Assembly (NCBI GenBank): GCA_000755425.1
Contig: BBMT01000006.1
Coordinates: 248,001-312,000, forward strand
Length of the DNA stretch: 64,000 nucleotides
Direction: 5' to 3'
DNA from: Vibrio maritimus
Lineage (GTDB): Bacteria; Pseudomonadota; Gammaproteobacteria; Enterobacterales; Vibrionaceae
Shown here: positions 55,789 to 63,955 of the stretch, in pieces
Position numbering within the stretch: position 1 is the stretch's first letter
Layout of the letters: every line of letters begins with the position of its first letter
Made by a program: the position numbers and the translations under genes
The notes under the pieces: model-generated
Seen by the model: only the letters and a program-made list of their open reading frames with translations
What the model was told of the DNA's origin: nothing
The model's database searches: none

Positions 55789-55808
55789 GCCCTATTTTAG
55801 GAAATGAT

Positions 55809-56330
55809 ATGGAAATCATACAGGAAATAGATGTTTCAGGATTGCATCATAAGGCAATCAAGGCATTAAGAAACCAAGCTTTTCCAGACAGCCAAGTAAG
55901 TCGTTCTTACTTTAAGCAGTTACCTCATATGCGTGCACTTCATTTTGAAGGTGAACAGTTGGTTGGTTATCTTGGACTAGACTATCGAGCCGTTAGTGTT
56001 GGTGGAGAAATACACAAGGTTTTGGGCGTAATCGACTTTTGTGTTGACGAACATTATCGAGGGCAAGGTATTGGCTCTTTTATGTTGTCAGAATTATCGG
56101 CGTTTGCTGAAACCAAAGATGTGGATTTCATAATCCTAGTATCTGAGTTACATGATTTCTACTCTTCAAATGGCTTTTACAAAGTTCAGTGCATGCAGTC
56201 TTGGTTAAGGCTTCACGAGCACACCAACTTTGGAGTTGCTGTAGAGCATCTTGATGTATTGTATGTGAAACCACTCAGAGATAAACAGTGGGGTGTTGGA
56301 CATTTGGATTGGCTAGGTTATATGTGCTAG
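55809..56330 (+). CDS. Cassette 12, second gene: GNAT acetyltransferase
   Basis: A 173-residue GNAT protein (VIDFCVDEHYRGQGIGSFMLSELSAFAE; FYSSNGFYKV). Similar to eis/Acetyltransf_9-like enzymes. It follows the truncated attC, so it is physically fused to the GFA gene. Confidence 0.86.
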   Translation: MEIIQEIDVSGLHHKAIKALRNQAFPDSQVSRSYFKQLPHMRALHFEGEQLVGYLGLDYRAVSVGGEIHKVLGVIDFCVDEHYRGQGIGSFMLSELSAFAETKDVDFIILVSELHDFYSSNGFYKVQCMQSWLRLHEHTNFGVAVEHLDVLYVKPLRDKQWGVGHLDWLGYMC

Positions 56331-56343
56331 TCAACCATAGGGC

Positions 56344-56427
56344 TAATAAAACATTTGAGAGTGACTCGTAACGCTTAGCAGTCAAGTATATATAGCCAAG
56401 CGTCGCTCACACTTTAATGTGGCGATA
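56344..56427 (+). repeat. attC site 12 (degenerate right core)
   Basis: From TAATAAAACATTTGAGAG to GGCGATAGAA, where GTTA is changed to GATA. 84 bp; probably weak or inactive. Confidence 0.65.
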
Positions 56428-56446
56428 GAAAACTGGAGATAAACGA

Positions 56447-56842
56447 ATGATCAAATCAGTCGGTGATACCCCAATTAAGACATACCATAAAGGCACATGC
56501 CATTGCGGTTGTGTTGAGTTTGAATTGCACTTACCAAATGGAATTGATAAACCTAGACGTTGTGATTGTTCAATGTGTCGTCGACGCGGGGCTATCGTTG
56601 CTTCAGTGAAATTAGATGGTATTCGTATCTTGAAAGGGCAGGACTACTTAAAGCTATACCAGTTCAATACTCACACGGCAAAGCACTACTTTTGCTCAAA
56701 TTGCGGCATTTATACGCATCACCAAAGACGTTCGGATCCTACCGAATATGGATACAACGTAGGATGTTTACAAGGAGTTAATCCGTTTGATTTGGGTAAT
56801 GTAGTTACAAATGATGGAGTTAATCACCCAGCGGACAGATAG
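56447..56842 (+). CDS. Cassette 13: GFA-family protein
   Basis: A 131-residue Mss4-like zinc protein: GTCHCGCVEFEL, RRCDCSMCRRRGA, HYFCSNCGIYTHHQRR. A divergent relative of the one at 55389. RBS GGAG. Confidence 0.88.
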   Translation: MIKSVGDTPIKTYHKGTCHCGCVEFELHLPNGIDKPRRCDCSMCRRRGAIVASVKLDGIRILKGQDYLKLYQFNTHTAKHYFCSNCGIYTHHQRRSDPTEYGYNVGCLQGVNPFDLGNVVTNDGVNHPADR

Positions 56843-56847
56843 TTTTC

Positions 56848-56947
56848 TAGCAAATTACTCAAGTGGACGCCATACGTTTGGCACTTTTGGTTTGAAGTTA
56901 AGTGAACTTGGCAGGGCTGTCCTAAGCGGCACTTAAGTAAGGCGTTA
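56848..56947 (+). repeat. attC site 13
   Basis: From TAGCAAATTACTCAAG to AAGGCGTTA, 100 bp; GGTTTGAAGTTA core. Confidence 0.85.
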
Positions 56948-56976
56948 GGTGCTTTAATACATTGATAGGTAACCAT

Positions 56977-57480
56977 GTGAAGAAAAAATTGCGCATAGTA
57001 ACAGGAGCGCCGGGATCAGGAAAATCTACCGTTTCGAACGAGTTACTAGAATATGCTCAGCAATCAATTTTTGTGTTTCTAGACATAGATTTGATCGCAG
57101 AGTCGGCAAGTAAGTTGGCAAAAAGCAGTATTTATACCGACCCAGACACATGGGTTCCATATGGAAACTTGTGGTTTGATCTTTTGAAATCACTGACTGA
57201 AAATGGCAAGTCTGTTGTTTGGTTTTGTCCCAACACACCAGAAGATATTCAATCCCAAGATACTTCTTTTTTCTCTAGCATTGAGTGGTTACTACTAGAT
57301 TGTGACGATATCGTTAGGACTGGTCGTCTCATAGAAAGAGGGTGGGATGATGAAAAAATCACAGAATCACTCGAAGATGCGCAAGAGTTAAGGGAGTTGG
57401 GTTTTTCTTCAGTCGATACTACGACCTTAACTCCAGTCTCAGTCGCAAAAGAAATCGTCAAGTGGGTAGAATGCAGCTAA
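56977..57480 (+). CDS. Cassette 14: P-loop kinase-like protein
   Basis: A 167-residue protein with Walker A GAPGSGKSTVSNELL and a nucleoside-kinase-like layout (FVFLDIDLIAE; WLLLDCDDIVRTGRLIERGW). The GTG at 56977 is chosen; TTG 56962 is the alternative. Substrate unknown. Confidence 0.82.
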   Translation: MKKKLRIVTGAPGSGKSTVSNELLEYAQQSIFVFLDIDLIAESASKLAKSSIYTDPDTWVPYGNLWFDLLKSLTENGKSVVWFCPNTPEDIQSQDTSFFSSIEWLLLDCDDIVRTGRLIERGWDDEKITESLEDAQELRELGFSSVDTTTLTPVSVAKEIVKWVECS

Positions 57481-57568
57481 CAATCGCCTCAGACGGACTC
57501 ATAAACGCGTGCCATTTTCGCTTCGCTACAACCTTGGCACACATTGATTCGCCCTTAAGCACACGTTA
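57478..57568 (+). repeat. attC site 14
   Basis: From TAACAATCGCCTCAG to ACACGTTA, 91 bp, with CGTGCC.../TTGGCACA arms; a separate family. Confidence 0.78.
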
Positions 57569-57582
57569 GGTGACAGGAGGCT

Positions 57583-57939
57583 ATGTTGAAACCAACAGCG
57601 GTATTAATACATGTACCAGATGTTCAAACTGGTTTGAGTTGGTATAAAAGAGCTTTTCCACAAGCTGTTGAGACCTATCTAAGTGAGTACGATTTTACGG
57701 TGCTTGATATCGATGGGTTTGCAATTGAGATAGTGCAATCGGATGACAAAGTCAGCTCAGGAAAGCAAGGAGTCGTTCTGTACTGGCATGTCACCGATTT
57801 AATGAAAGCCCTTGAGCATTTTTACGGACTCGGTTGCAGCTTATACCGAGGGATTAAGCCAATTGAGAATGGGCAGTCTATGTGCCAAGTTGAAGACCCA
57901 TTCGGGAACTTAATAGGGCTTAGGGGCAAAGTCACCTAA
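57583..57939 (+). CDS. Cassette 15: VOC-family (glyoxalase-like) protein
   Basis: A 118-residue vicinal-oxygen-chelate protein (VLIHVPDVQTGLSWYKRAFP; QVEDPFGNLIGL). RBS CAGGAGG. Could be an antibiotic-binding or lyase-type member; no evidence to choose. Confidence 0.86.
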   Translation: MLKPTAVLIHVPDVQTGLSWYKRAFPQAVETYLSEYDFTVLDIDGFAIEIVQSDDKVSSGKQGVVLYWHVTDLMKALEHFYGLGCSLYRGIKPIENGQSMCQVEDPFGNLIGLRGKVT

Positions 57940-58037
57940 CAACTTGTTCAAGCAGACAGCTAACAGTCGGCAGTTTTGGTTTGAAGTTACGGAAACGTGG
58001 TGAAGTTTGTCGCAAGCGCCACTTACATAAGGCGTTA
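57937..58037 (+). repeat. attC site 15
   Basis: From TAACAACTTGTTCAAGC to AAGGCGTTA, 101 bp; GGTTTGAAGTTACGGAA core. Confidence 0.9.
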
Positions 58038-58056
58038 GTCCTCGGAGGTAATATAA

Positions 58057-58512
58057 TTGAAACGATATCGTAAGCAAGAAGAATGGTCTTTGAGTGATGA
58101 GCGCGAATTTCTAGAGACATTGTACAACCAGAGAATTAATTTTTTCATATTGGCTTACTCTCTTGCTATCACAGGTGTGCTGTCAGCAAGCAGCCCATTA
58201 GAGAAAATATTTGTCTTAGTTGCTGGTTTGTCAATTACAGTGATTTTGGGGTTGTCACTATACAGAGCATGCCATAAGTTGCTTTTGTTGCTGACGGTAT
58301 TACACCGGACAAAACAGCACCCTGTGAGATATAGTGGCAAGCTAGCTTCACGCTACAACTGGCCTTTATCGGTGAAAGTCAATCATCTTACAGGGGTAGT
58401 CCTTCCATTAATCTGCAGCTTAATACTCTTACTTTGGTTAGTTGTGGTGATAATTCAAAATGTACCATCATTTTATGAATGGTATTATTTCGCTTTTCCT
58501 AAGGGCAAGTAA
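58057..58512 (+). CDS. Cassette 16: membrane protein
   Basis: A 151-residue protein from TTG 58057 behind GGAGG. Three hydrophobic spans (FFILAYSLAITGVLSA, IFVLVAGLSITVILGLSL, VLPLICSLILLLWLVVVII). No family recognised. Confidence 0.68.
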   Translation: MKRYRKQEEWSLSDEREFLETLYNQRINFFILAYSLAITGVLSASSPLEKIFVLVAGLSITVILGLSLYRACHKLLLLLTVLHRTKQHPVRYSGKLASRYNWPLSVKVNHLTGVVLPLICSLILLLWLVVVIIQNVPSFYEWYYFAFPKGK

Positions 58513-58514
58513 GC

Positions 58515-58633
58515 TAACAATTTGTTCTAACAAACAGCTAACGTTTGGCGATTTTGGTTTTGGTTGAGTGTAATGATTACAGTGGCTTTGTTTGAGAGCC
58601 GTGGAGGTTAGCGGCTACCTAACAAAGCGGTAA
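58515..58633 (+). repeat. attC site 16 (degenerate right core)
   Basis: From TAACAATTTG to AAAGCGGTAA, where GTTA became GGTA. Core as in attC 2; 119 bp. Confidence 0.72.
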
Positions 58634-58649
58634 GAAAACAGGAGTTGAT

Positions 58650-59244
58650 ATGGATATTGCGGTACTAATATTTGATGGATTCAATGAACTTGACTCATTT
58701 ATAGCAGCGGGCATATTGAACCGGATGAAAGATGCCGGTTGGAACGTGCAAATAACGAGCCCATCTCCATGCGTCACCTCAATGAACGGAGTTCAATTCA
58801 ATCCCAGCAGCCCCTAGAGTTTGCCAATCAGGCGAACGCTGTATTGTTTGGCAGCGGGTACTAACACGTGATATTGCACAGGACAGAGATATAATTTCAA
58901 GGTTAAAGCTAAATCCTGAGACTCAGTTAATAGGTGGACAATGTTCAGGTACGTTGCTCATGTCAGTACTCGGTTTGCTGCATCAAATACCCGCTTGTAC
59001 CGATTTAACAACTAAACCTTGGGTTGTTGAATCAGGAGTGACAGTTTTAGATCAGCCTTTTTATGCAGAAGGTAATCTAGCGACAGCAGGTGGCTGCTTG
59101 TCATCGAAGTATTTGGCCGCATGGGTGATTAGTAAGTTGTCGAGCAGGGCGGATGCTGAATCGGCAATTCATTATGTCGCACCGGTCGGTGAAAAAGAAA
59201 GTACAGTTCAGCACTGCATGGAAGTAGTTAGTGCATACCTTTAA
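58650..59244 (+). CDS. Cassette 17: DJ-1/PfpI-family protein (two frameshifts)
   Basis: About 198 residues. MDIAVLIFDGFNELDSFIAAGIL at the start, the nucleophile elbow LIGGQCSGTLLM (Cys), and LATAGGCLSSKYLAAW. Single bases are lost near 58795 (MNGVQ/IQSQQPLEFANQA) and 58860 (GSG/VLTRDIAQDRD). ATG 58650 follows AGGAGT. Possibly a hydrolase or isonitrile-hydratase-like enzyme; function open. Confidence 0.82.
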
Positions 59245-59252
59245 AACTTGCT

Positions 59253-59352
59253 TAGCAATTTGTCCAAACACACCTCTAGACCTTCAAAGGTGTGCCGAAC
59301 TCGCTATTGCTCAAGCTTGGCACTAGTCCGCTCACGTGATAGGTGGGTGTTA
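59253..59352 (+). repeat. attC site 17
   Basis: From TAGCAATTTGTCCAAAC to GGTGTTA, 100 bp, with GTGTGCCGA...TTGGCACTAG arms. Confidence 0.7.
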
Positions 59353-59368
59353 TATTTATAGGTAATTT

Positions 59369-59836
59369 ATGCAATTTAAATTAGTTACGAAGTCGGATCT
59401 GGAACTACAAAAAGAGTTTCTATTATTAGCCCTCTGGACTCCGGACAATGAGCCAGCTCATAAACCTGATATCTTAGAGGTGCCTCATATCAAAGAGTAC
59501 TATTCAGATTGGGGAAAGGACGGTGATATCGGCTTCTTTGCTCTTTCACCAGATAATAAGCCAATAGGTTTAATCCAGTTGCGCTATAAATCTAGTCAAA
59601 CTCAAAAATACGCTGACTATCCCGAAATCGCGATGGCTGTACATCCAGATTATCGAGGCTTAGGTGTTGCTTCGTCTCTAATGCAACACCTCATTGATAA
59701 CTCAAACTCAGGTTTAAGGCTTGGCGTACACCCCCTAAATATCTCAGCGATAAAGCTGTACCAAAAGTTTGGGTTCTGTGTATATGAAGTAGCCAAAAGT
59801 GGTTATCCACAAATGATGCGAGAAAAACAAGTATAA
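59369..59836 (+). CDS. Cassette 18: GNAT acetyltransferase
   Basis: A 155-residue GNAT protein (PEIAMAVHPDYRGLGVASSLMQHLID; NISAIKLYQKFGF). Substrate unknown. Confidence 0.87.
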   Translation: MQFKLVTKSDLELQKEFLLLALWTPDNEPAHKPDILEVPHIKEYYSDWGKDGDIGFFALSPDNKPIGLIQLRYKSSQTQKYADYPEIAMAVHPDYRGLGVASSLMQHLIDNSNSGLRLGVHPLNISAIKLYQKFGFCVYEVAKSGYPQMMREKQV

Positions 59837-59892
59837 CAGGTTGTAATGCACTTTTTGTATTACATAAATAGGAAGTTTTTAAGCTAACTGAA

Positions 59893-60072
59893 TTGCAAAG
59901 CCATATTAAAGGCTTTGCGCATGCGCTAAAACTATCCGAGCACTACGTTTTGAAACTAATAGAAAAAGTCGGTGAATTATCGGAATCAGTTCGTAAAGAT
60001 AAATGTGGGCTACCATCTCGAGAAGAACTAAAAGGCAAAGTACAATCGGTAATGCTCACTAACCAAAAATAA
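59893..60072 (+). CDS. Cassette 18, second gene: MazG-like small protein
   Basis: A 59-residue reading frame from TTG 59893 (LQSHIKGFAHALKLSEHYVLKLIEKVGELSESVRKDKCG...). The phrase KLIEKVGELSESVRKD is the EE-x-GEL-x-E-style helix of MazG-type NTP pyrophosphohydrolases. In-frame text KLT-EL precedes it and an AGGAAG RBS lies just upstream, so the original start may be lost or misread. No attC separates it from the GNAT gene. Confidence 0.5.
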   Translation: MQSHIKGFAHALKLSEHYVLKLIEKVGELSESVRKDKCGLPSREELKGKVQSVMLTNQK

Positions 60073-60106
60073 TTAAAAAATCACTTCAATCTGCAGAGTG
60101 AATTAC

Positions 60107-60221
60107 TAGCAAATGGTTCAATTATACACTTAACAGCAGGCGACTTTAGTTTGACTAGAATTTATTTATACAGCGATCTAGTTAAGTTAGAGATAGCGTT
60201 ACTCACAATTTAATCGCGTTA
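60107..60221 (+). repeat. attC site 18 (diverged)
   Basis: From TAGCAAATGGTTCAATT to CGCGTTA, 115 bp; weakly matching arms. Confidence 0.65.
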
Positions 60222-60238
60222 TATAGTTGGAGGATTCA

Positions 60239-60688
60239 GTGCACCTAAAGTACAAAATTACCGATCCCAAGTGCGAAGATTTTTCAGTTTTGGTGCAAGA
60301 GTTAAATACCGCACTCGACTTGATAACGGCGGACACTGGAGAAAGTTCGTTTGAGCGTGACGAGTTCAATCCAGTAACTGATGGATGCATAGTCGTTTAT
60401 GCCCAAGATAAAGCGATAGCTTGTGGAATATTCAGAAAACATCAAGATGGCTCATGTGAGCTAAAGCGTATGTTTTCCAAAGTGAAAGGTGCGGGGAGTT
60501 ATCTGATTTCACAGCTTGAATGGTATGCTCGCCAAAAAGGTTATGAACGAGCCGTGTTGTCAACACGAAGAGTCAATGAGTTAGCAATTAACTTTTATAA
60601 ACGCCAAGGCTACCGTGAAATCGAGCCATACGGAAAGTATGTGCATACAGATAGATCGATATGTTTGGGTAAGGCGTTAACCATCTAA
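60239..60688 (+). CDS. Cassette 19: GNAT acetyltransferase
   Basis: A 149-residue GNAT protein from GTG 60239 (RBS GGAGGA): CELKRMFSKVKGAGSYLISQLEWYARQKGY, then AINFYKRQGYREIEPYGKY. The Q/RxxGxG loop is reduced to KVKGAGS. Confidence 0.85.
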   Translation: MHLKYKITDPKCEDFSVLVQELNTALDLITADTGESSFERDEFNPVTDGCIVVYAQDKAIACGIFRKHQDGSCELKRMFSKVKGAGSYLISQLEWYARQKGYERAVLSTRRVNELAINFYKRQGYREIEPYGKYVHTDRSICLGKALTI

Positions 60689-60782
60689 TAAATTCCTCAA
60701 GCGAAGGCTTGATATTTACCATTTTTGGTTTGAAGTTCTTTTTGAGTGTAGCGGCAGTCAGTCGCAGCTTAGAGAGGCGTTA
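60685..60782 (+). repeat. attC site 19
   Basis: From TAATAAATTCCTCAAG to GAGGCGTTA, 98 bp; GGTTTGAAGTT core. Confidence 0.82.
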
Positions 60783-60815
60783 GTCATTTATAAACGGTAG
60801 TAAAAAGGATGTTTC

Positions 60816-61187
60816 ATGAATTGGTACATAACAGCAGTAAAAAAATACGCCACATTTAGTGGACGTGCACGCAGAAAGGAATATTGGTATTTCTTTCTTT
60901 TTAACGTACTTATAAGTCTTTCCTTGAGTTTTGTCGATTCCCTAACAGGCAGTTTTGACCCTGATACCGGTTACGGGCTTTTGAGCGGGATCTATTCTTT
61001 GGCTTTATTCATTCCAGGAATCGCGGTGAGTGTACGTAGATTGCATGACACTGGCCGGACAGGTTGGTGGTTGTTTATACTGCTTATCCCTATCATTGGT
61101 GTATTGGTTTTATTGTATTTCACAGTATCCGACGGTAACCCTGGAACAAATGAATACGGGGCTGATCCTAAAGGAATAGCTGCCTAA
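60816..61187 (+). CDS. Cassette 20: DUF805 membrane protein
   Basis: A 123-residue DUF805 protein with three to four spans. Signatures TFSGRARRKEYWYFFLFN and VSVRRLHDTGRTGWWLFILLIPIIG are diagnostic. Function unknown. Confidence 0.92.
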   Translation: MNWYITAVKKYATFSGRARRKEYWYFFLFNVLISLSLSFVDSLTGSFDPDTGYGLLSGIYSLALFIPGIAVSVRRLHDTGRTGWWLFILLIPIIGVLVLLYFTVSDGNPGTNEYGADPKGIAA

Positions 61188-61302
61188 TAAATAGCTCAGA
61201 GTAGCCGCAAGTTCTTGGCGACTTTGGCCTGGTTCGGTTTAGTGATTGCTGTCGCTTTGGTTAGGTGCAATGATACCTACCAGTTACCTAACAAAGCGGT
61301 AA
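61185..61302 (+). repeat. attC site 20 (degenerate right core)
   Basis: From TAATAAATAGCTCAGAG to AAAGCGGTAA; the right core matches that of attC 16. This is the last clear attC. Confidence 0.72.
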
Positions 61303-61317
61303 ATGTAAGGAGAGGTT

Positions 61318-61701
61318 GTGAAAATACAACACTTTGAGGTGAGTAGTGGAAAGTTAATACTCAATAGGGACGAGTACAATCTCCACAGCATCATAGAAAT
61401 TCAAGCAAGACATTTGACAGCCAAAGACCATTGCGGCCGCATTCTTTCACTAGCGTTATTCTTCTCTCTAATCGGTTGGGCATTCTCGCCTGTTATATCC
61501 GCAGTATCATTTGTCTTTGGTGTACTGTTTGCATTGGTCACTGCTAAAAGGTATGAACTGAGAGCGTTGTTTAGAAGCTCAGATGATGCTGGTAACCAGT
61601 GGGGCACTTTAAGTCGTAGTCGTAAAGCAGACGACTTTGCGCAGTTTGCTGAGATAGCGGCTGAAGTGAGTAACCACAAAACGCTGGGTAATCTAGCTTA
61701 G
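61318..61701 (+). CDS. Cassette 21: DUF6232-like membrane protein
   Basis: A 127-residue protein from GTG 61318 with two adjacent spans (ILSLALFFSLIGWAFSPVISAVSFVFGVLFALV) between soluble ends. The layout resembles DUF6232 proteins; low certainty on the name. Confidence 0.65.
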   Translation: MKIQHFEVSSGKLILNRDEYNLHSIIEIQARHLTAKDHCGRILSLALFFSLIGWAFSPVISAVSFVFGVLFALVTAKRYELRALFRSSDDAGNQWGTLSRSRKADDFAQFAEIAAEVSNHKTLGNLA

Positions 61702-61771
61702 AAAAAATGTGTGTTAGGGTTTTGTGCTAACTAGTTTAGCAGTACTTATCATTTAAGAATCAGGGAAAGTT

Positions 61772-62161
61772 ATGGTTAAAGGGAGTTGTTTGTGTGGTTT
61801 AGTTAAATACGAGATTTCAGGTGAAATTGGCGAGATCGTACATTGTCACTGTAAAACCTGTAGAAAAGCGCATGGCTCGGCATTCTCTAGCGTCGCAGCT
61901 GTCAAGGATTGGGACTTCTCTATATTAGGTGCTGACAATCTTAAATCCTTTGAATCATCAAAAGGGAAGCATCGATACTTTTGTTCAAATTGCGGTACTC
62001 AAGTCTATGCCAAACGTGATAGCACTGAACATATTATTCTGAGGCTCGGATCTCTTGATAGCGACATTACATCGCCAGAAAAGGAACACATTTGGGTCTC
62101 CCAAAAAGCGAACTGGTATAACCCTGATTTAGTGTTACCCGAACGAAACGAATATGATTAA
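61772..62161 (+). CDS. GFA-family protein
   Basis: A 129-residue Mss4-like zinc protein with the canonical GFA set: GSCLCGLVKYEI, HCHCKTCRKAHGSAF and YFCSNCGTQVYAKR. It is closer to the family consensus than the two GFA cassettes upstream. No clear attC separates it from the previous gene. Confidence 0.9.
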   Translation: MVKGSCLCGLVKYEISGEIGEIVHCHCKTCRKAHGSAFSSVAAVKDWDFSILGADNLKSFESSKGKHRYFCSNCGTQVYAKRDSTEHIILRLGSLDSDITSPEKEHIWVSQKANWYNPDLVLPERNEYD

Positions 62162-62319
62162 CGCATTATAATCAGCAGAGCATTGGCCTCATCGTGCTAG
62201 CTTGGGAGTTGCGTTAGAAGGTGACGTACTTATTGAAGTGACAGTAACGGCTGTAAGAAGCTAAAACACAGCTAGTACAGTGTTTACCGTTTAGACGGTG
62301 TTAGGTTTTCGGAGAGAAC

Positions 62320-62757
62320 ATGGAACTTTTTCTAAGAGTCGCAACTGCTAGAGATGTGGAGTTTCTCCACTATCTAAGAGATCAAACAATGCGCACTTAC
62401 CTTGAGCAAGCGGGTATGGCGGTTTGCTACGATTCGTATGAAGCGCGCATTCAGTTTGAGTTTCAGTCGGCTCAGATAGTGGAAGTTGACAATCAGCCTG
62501 TCGGCTTGTTTAAAGCAGTTTATGAACCTGAAAAAAACCACTGGCAAATTATACAAATACAAATATTACCTGCATTTCAGGGTTTGGGTATTGGTAGCAA
62601 GTTAATCACAGAGCTTATCGGAAATGCTGAAAAATCAGGCGCCAGTATAGGGTTAAGTGTAATAGACTCGAACCCAGCGATGGAACTTTATGAACGTTTG
62701 GGATTCCGAGTTATTGGTCGTAAAGGTTCAGAGTATCTTATGGACTACCAAATCTAA
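62320..62757 (+). CDS. GNAT acetyltransferase
   Basis: A 145-residue GNAT protein (IQIQILPAFQGLGIGSKLITELI; NPAMELYERLGFRVIG). A GTTAGGT core at 62300-62306 precedes it, so it may be a cassette whose attC has diverged. Confidence 0.88.
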   Translation: MELFLRVATARDVEFLHYLRDQTMRTYLEQAGMAVCYDSYEARIQFEFQSAQIVEVDNQPVGLFKAVYEPEKNHWQIIQIQILPAFQGLGIGSKLITELIGNAEKSGASIGLSVIDSNPAMELYERLGFRVIGRKGSEYLMDYQI

Positions 62758-62904
62758 AAGTTCGGTTATCCGAAACTACGATGGTATTGAAGCTACAGTC
62801 ATTCTATTGGAACACCTTCTTCAGTATAAGCGCGTACCTATTCTCTCTCATTCGAAGAAGCGATAAAATGAAATGCGAAGCCCAATAATCATAGAGTACT
62901 TACA

Positions 62905-63366
62905 ATGAACATAGTAAAAGTAAATGACAGTAACGCTCATGTTTACGCAAATCTTTACCAAGGCTATGGAGCAGAATTTTCTAGAATCATTGATGACAAA
63001 CCAAATGAAAATGGATTGTTTGAGATCTATCCTCAGTTAACAGGCACTGTCACAGGTTATCTGCTGTACATAGATGGTGTTCCCGCCGCTCTAACCGCGA
63101 TTGATGAAAAGACTCCGGATGCGTATGAGATTTGTGACTTTTATGTATTACCGTGTTTTCGTAAAAACAAAGTCGGAAAGCGTTTTATCTCTAGTTTGTT
63201 TGAACGTCTAGGCGGTTCCTGGGAGATTAAGCAAGTTGCAGGGGCGGATCATGCCATTAGCTTTTGGCGAGATGTAGTTGGTGACTATACCTCTGGCAAT
63301 TATGTAGAAGATATCTATGACGACCATAAGTGGGGAACAGTAACAAGGCAGTGCTTCTCACACTAA
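62905..63366 (+). CDS. GNAT-like acetyltransferase
   Basis: A 153-residue GNAT-fold protein (ICDFYVLPCFRKNKVGKRFISSLFERLGGSWEIKQ; DHAISFWRDVVGDYT). The acetyl-CoA loop is RKNKVGK rather than RGxGxG. Confidence 0.82.
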   Translation: MNIVKVNDSNAHVYANLYQGYGAEFSRIIDDKPNENGLFEIYPQLTGTVTGYLLYIDGVPAALTAIDEKTPDAYEICDFYVLPCFRKNKVGKRFISSLFERLGGSWEIKQVAGADHAISFWRDVVGDYTSGNYVEDIYDDHKWGTVTRQCFSH

Positions 63367-63517
63367 AAACAAAACTCGAAACTGACCAATAATTAATTGT
63401 AAGGATGTTATAAATATTTTTGTGTTGGTTATTTTGTTTAAGTTTAAGCGGTAACTTAGTAGCTTCGCCTCTATAGGGTTTAGTTTTCATAATCTAGTGG
63501 AATAGGTAAATTCAGTG

Positions 63518-63541
63518 CTAGCGCCTTTATAAGGGCGCTAG
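63518..63541. terminator. Hairpin between GNAT and VOC genes
   Basis: Stem CTAGCGCC/GGCGCTAG with a short loop, no strong T-run. It could be a terminator or an attC-like stem remnant. Confidence 0.4.
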
Positions 63542-63568
63542 TAATCATAAACAAAACAAGGAAAGTAT

Positions 63569-63955
63569 ATGAACCTAAATCAGGTTACATTAGCCGTTCA
63601 CGATATAGAGTTGGCGGTCGAGTTTTATAAGAAACTGGGATTAACTCAAATAGTTGGTAACGATCATTATGCACGCTTTTCGTTTCCAGATGGCGACGCC
63701 ACGTTTTCTGTTTATTTAGACACAGAAAAACACGAACTAGATTGTCGCGGAGTTGTTTACTTTGAGCATGAAAACCTGCATCAGTTGGTTGCTGATCTAA
63801 AAGTGGCTGGCATCGAGTTCACACAAGATATCACTATGCAAACTTATCTTTGGGAAGAAGCCGCGTTAACAGACCCATCTGGCAACAAAATTAAGCTGTA
63901 TTGGGCAGGAGAAAATCGGTTAAACCCGCCTTGGAAGCTTGAGGCAAGCGCCTAA
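63569..63955 (+). CDS. VOC-family (glyoxalase-like) protein
   Basis: A 128-residue VOC protein (LNQVTLAVHDIELAVEFYKKLGL; ALTDPSGNKIKLYWAGENRLNPPW). RBS AAGGAAAG. A TAACTAACACTT sequence right after its stop may begin another attC at the window edge. Confidence 0.9.
   Translation: MNLNQVTLAVHDIELAVEFYKKLGLTQIVGNDHYARFSFPDGDATFSVYLDTEKHELDCRGVVYFEHENLHQLVADLKVAGIEFTQDITMQTYLWEEAALTDPSGNKIKLYWAGENRLNPPWKLEASA

Noticed and set aside
60673..60682. GGCGTTAACC inside the end of the GNAT gene at 60239
   Set aside because: Matches an attC right core but lies within the coding sequence and has no left partner; the true attC starts at 60685.
61713..61735. GTTAGGG...GCTAAC pair as an attC between 61701 and 61772
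   Set aside because: Too short and lacking the paired inner arms; not enough to call a recombination site.
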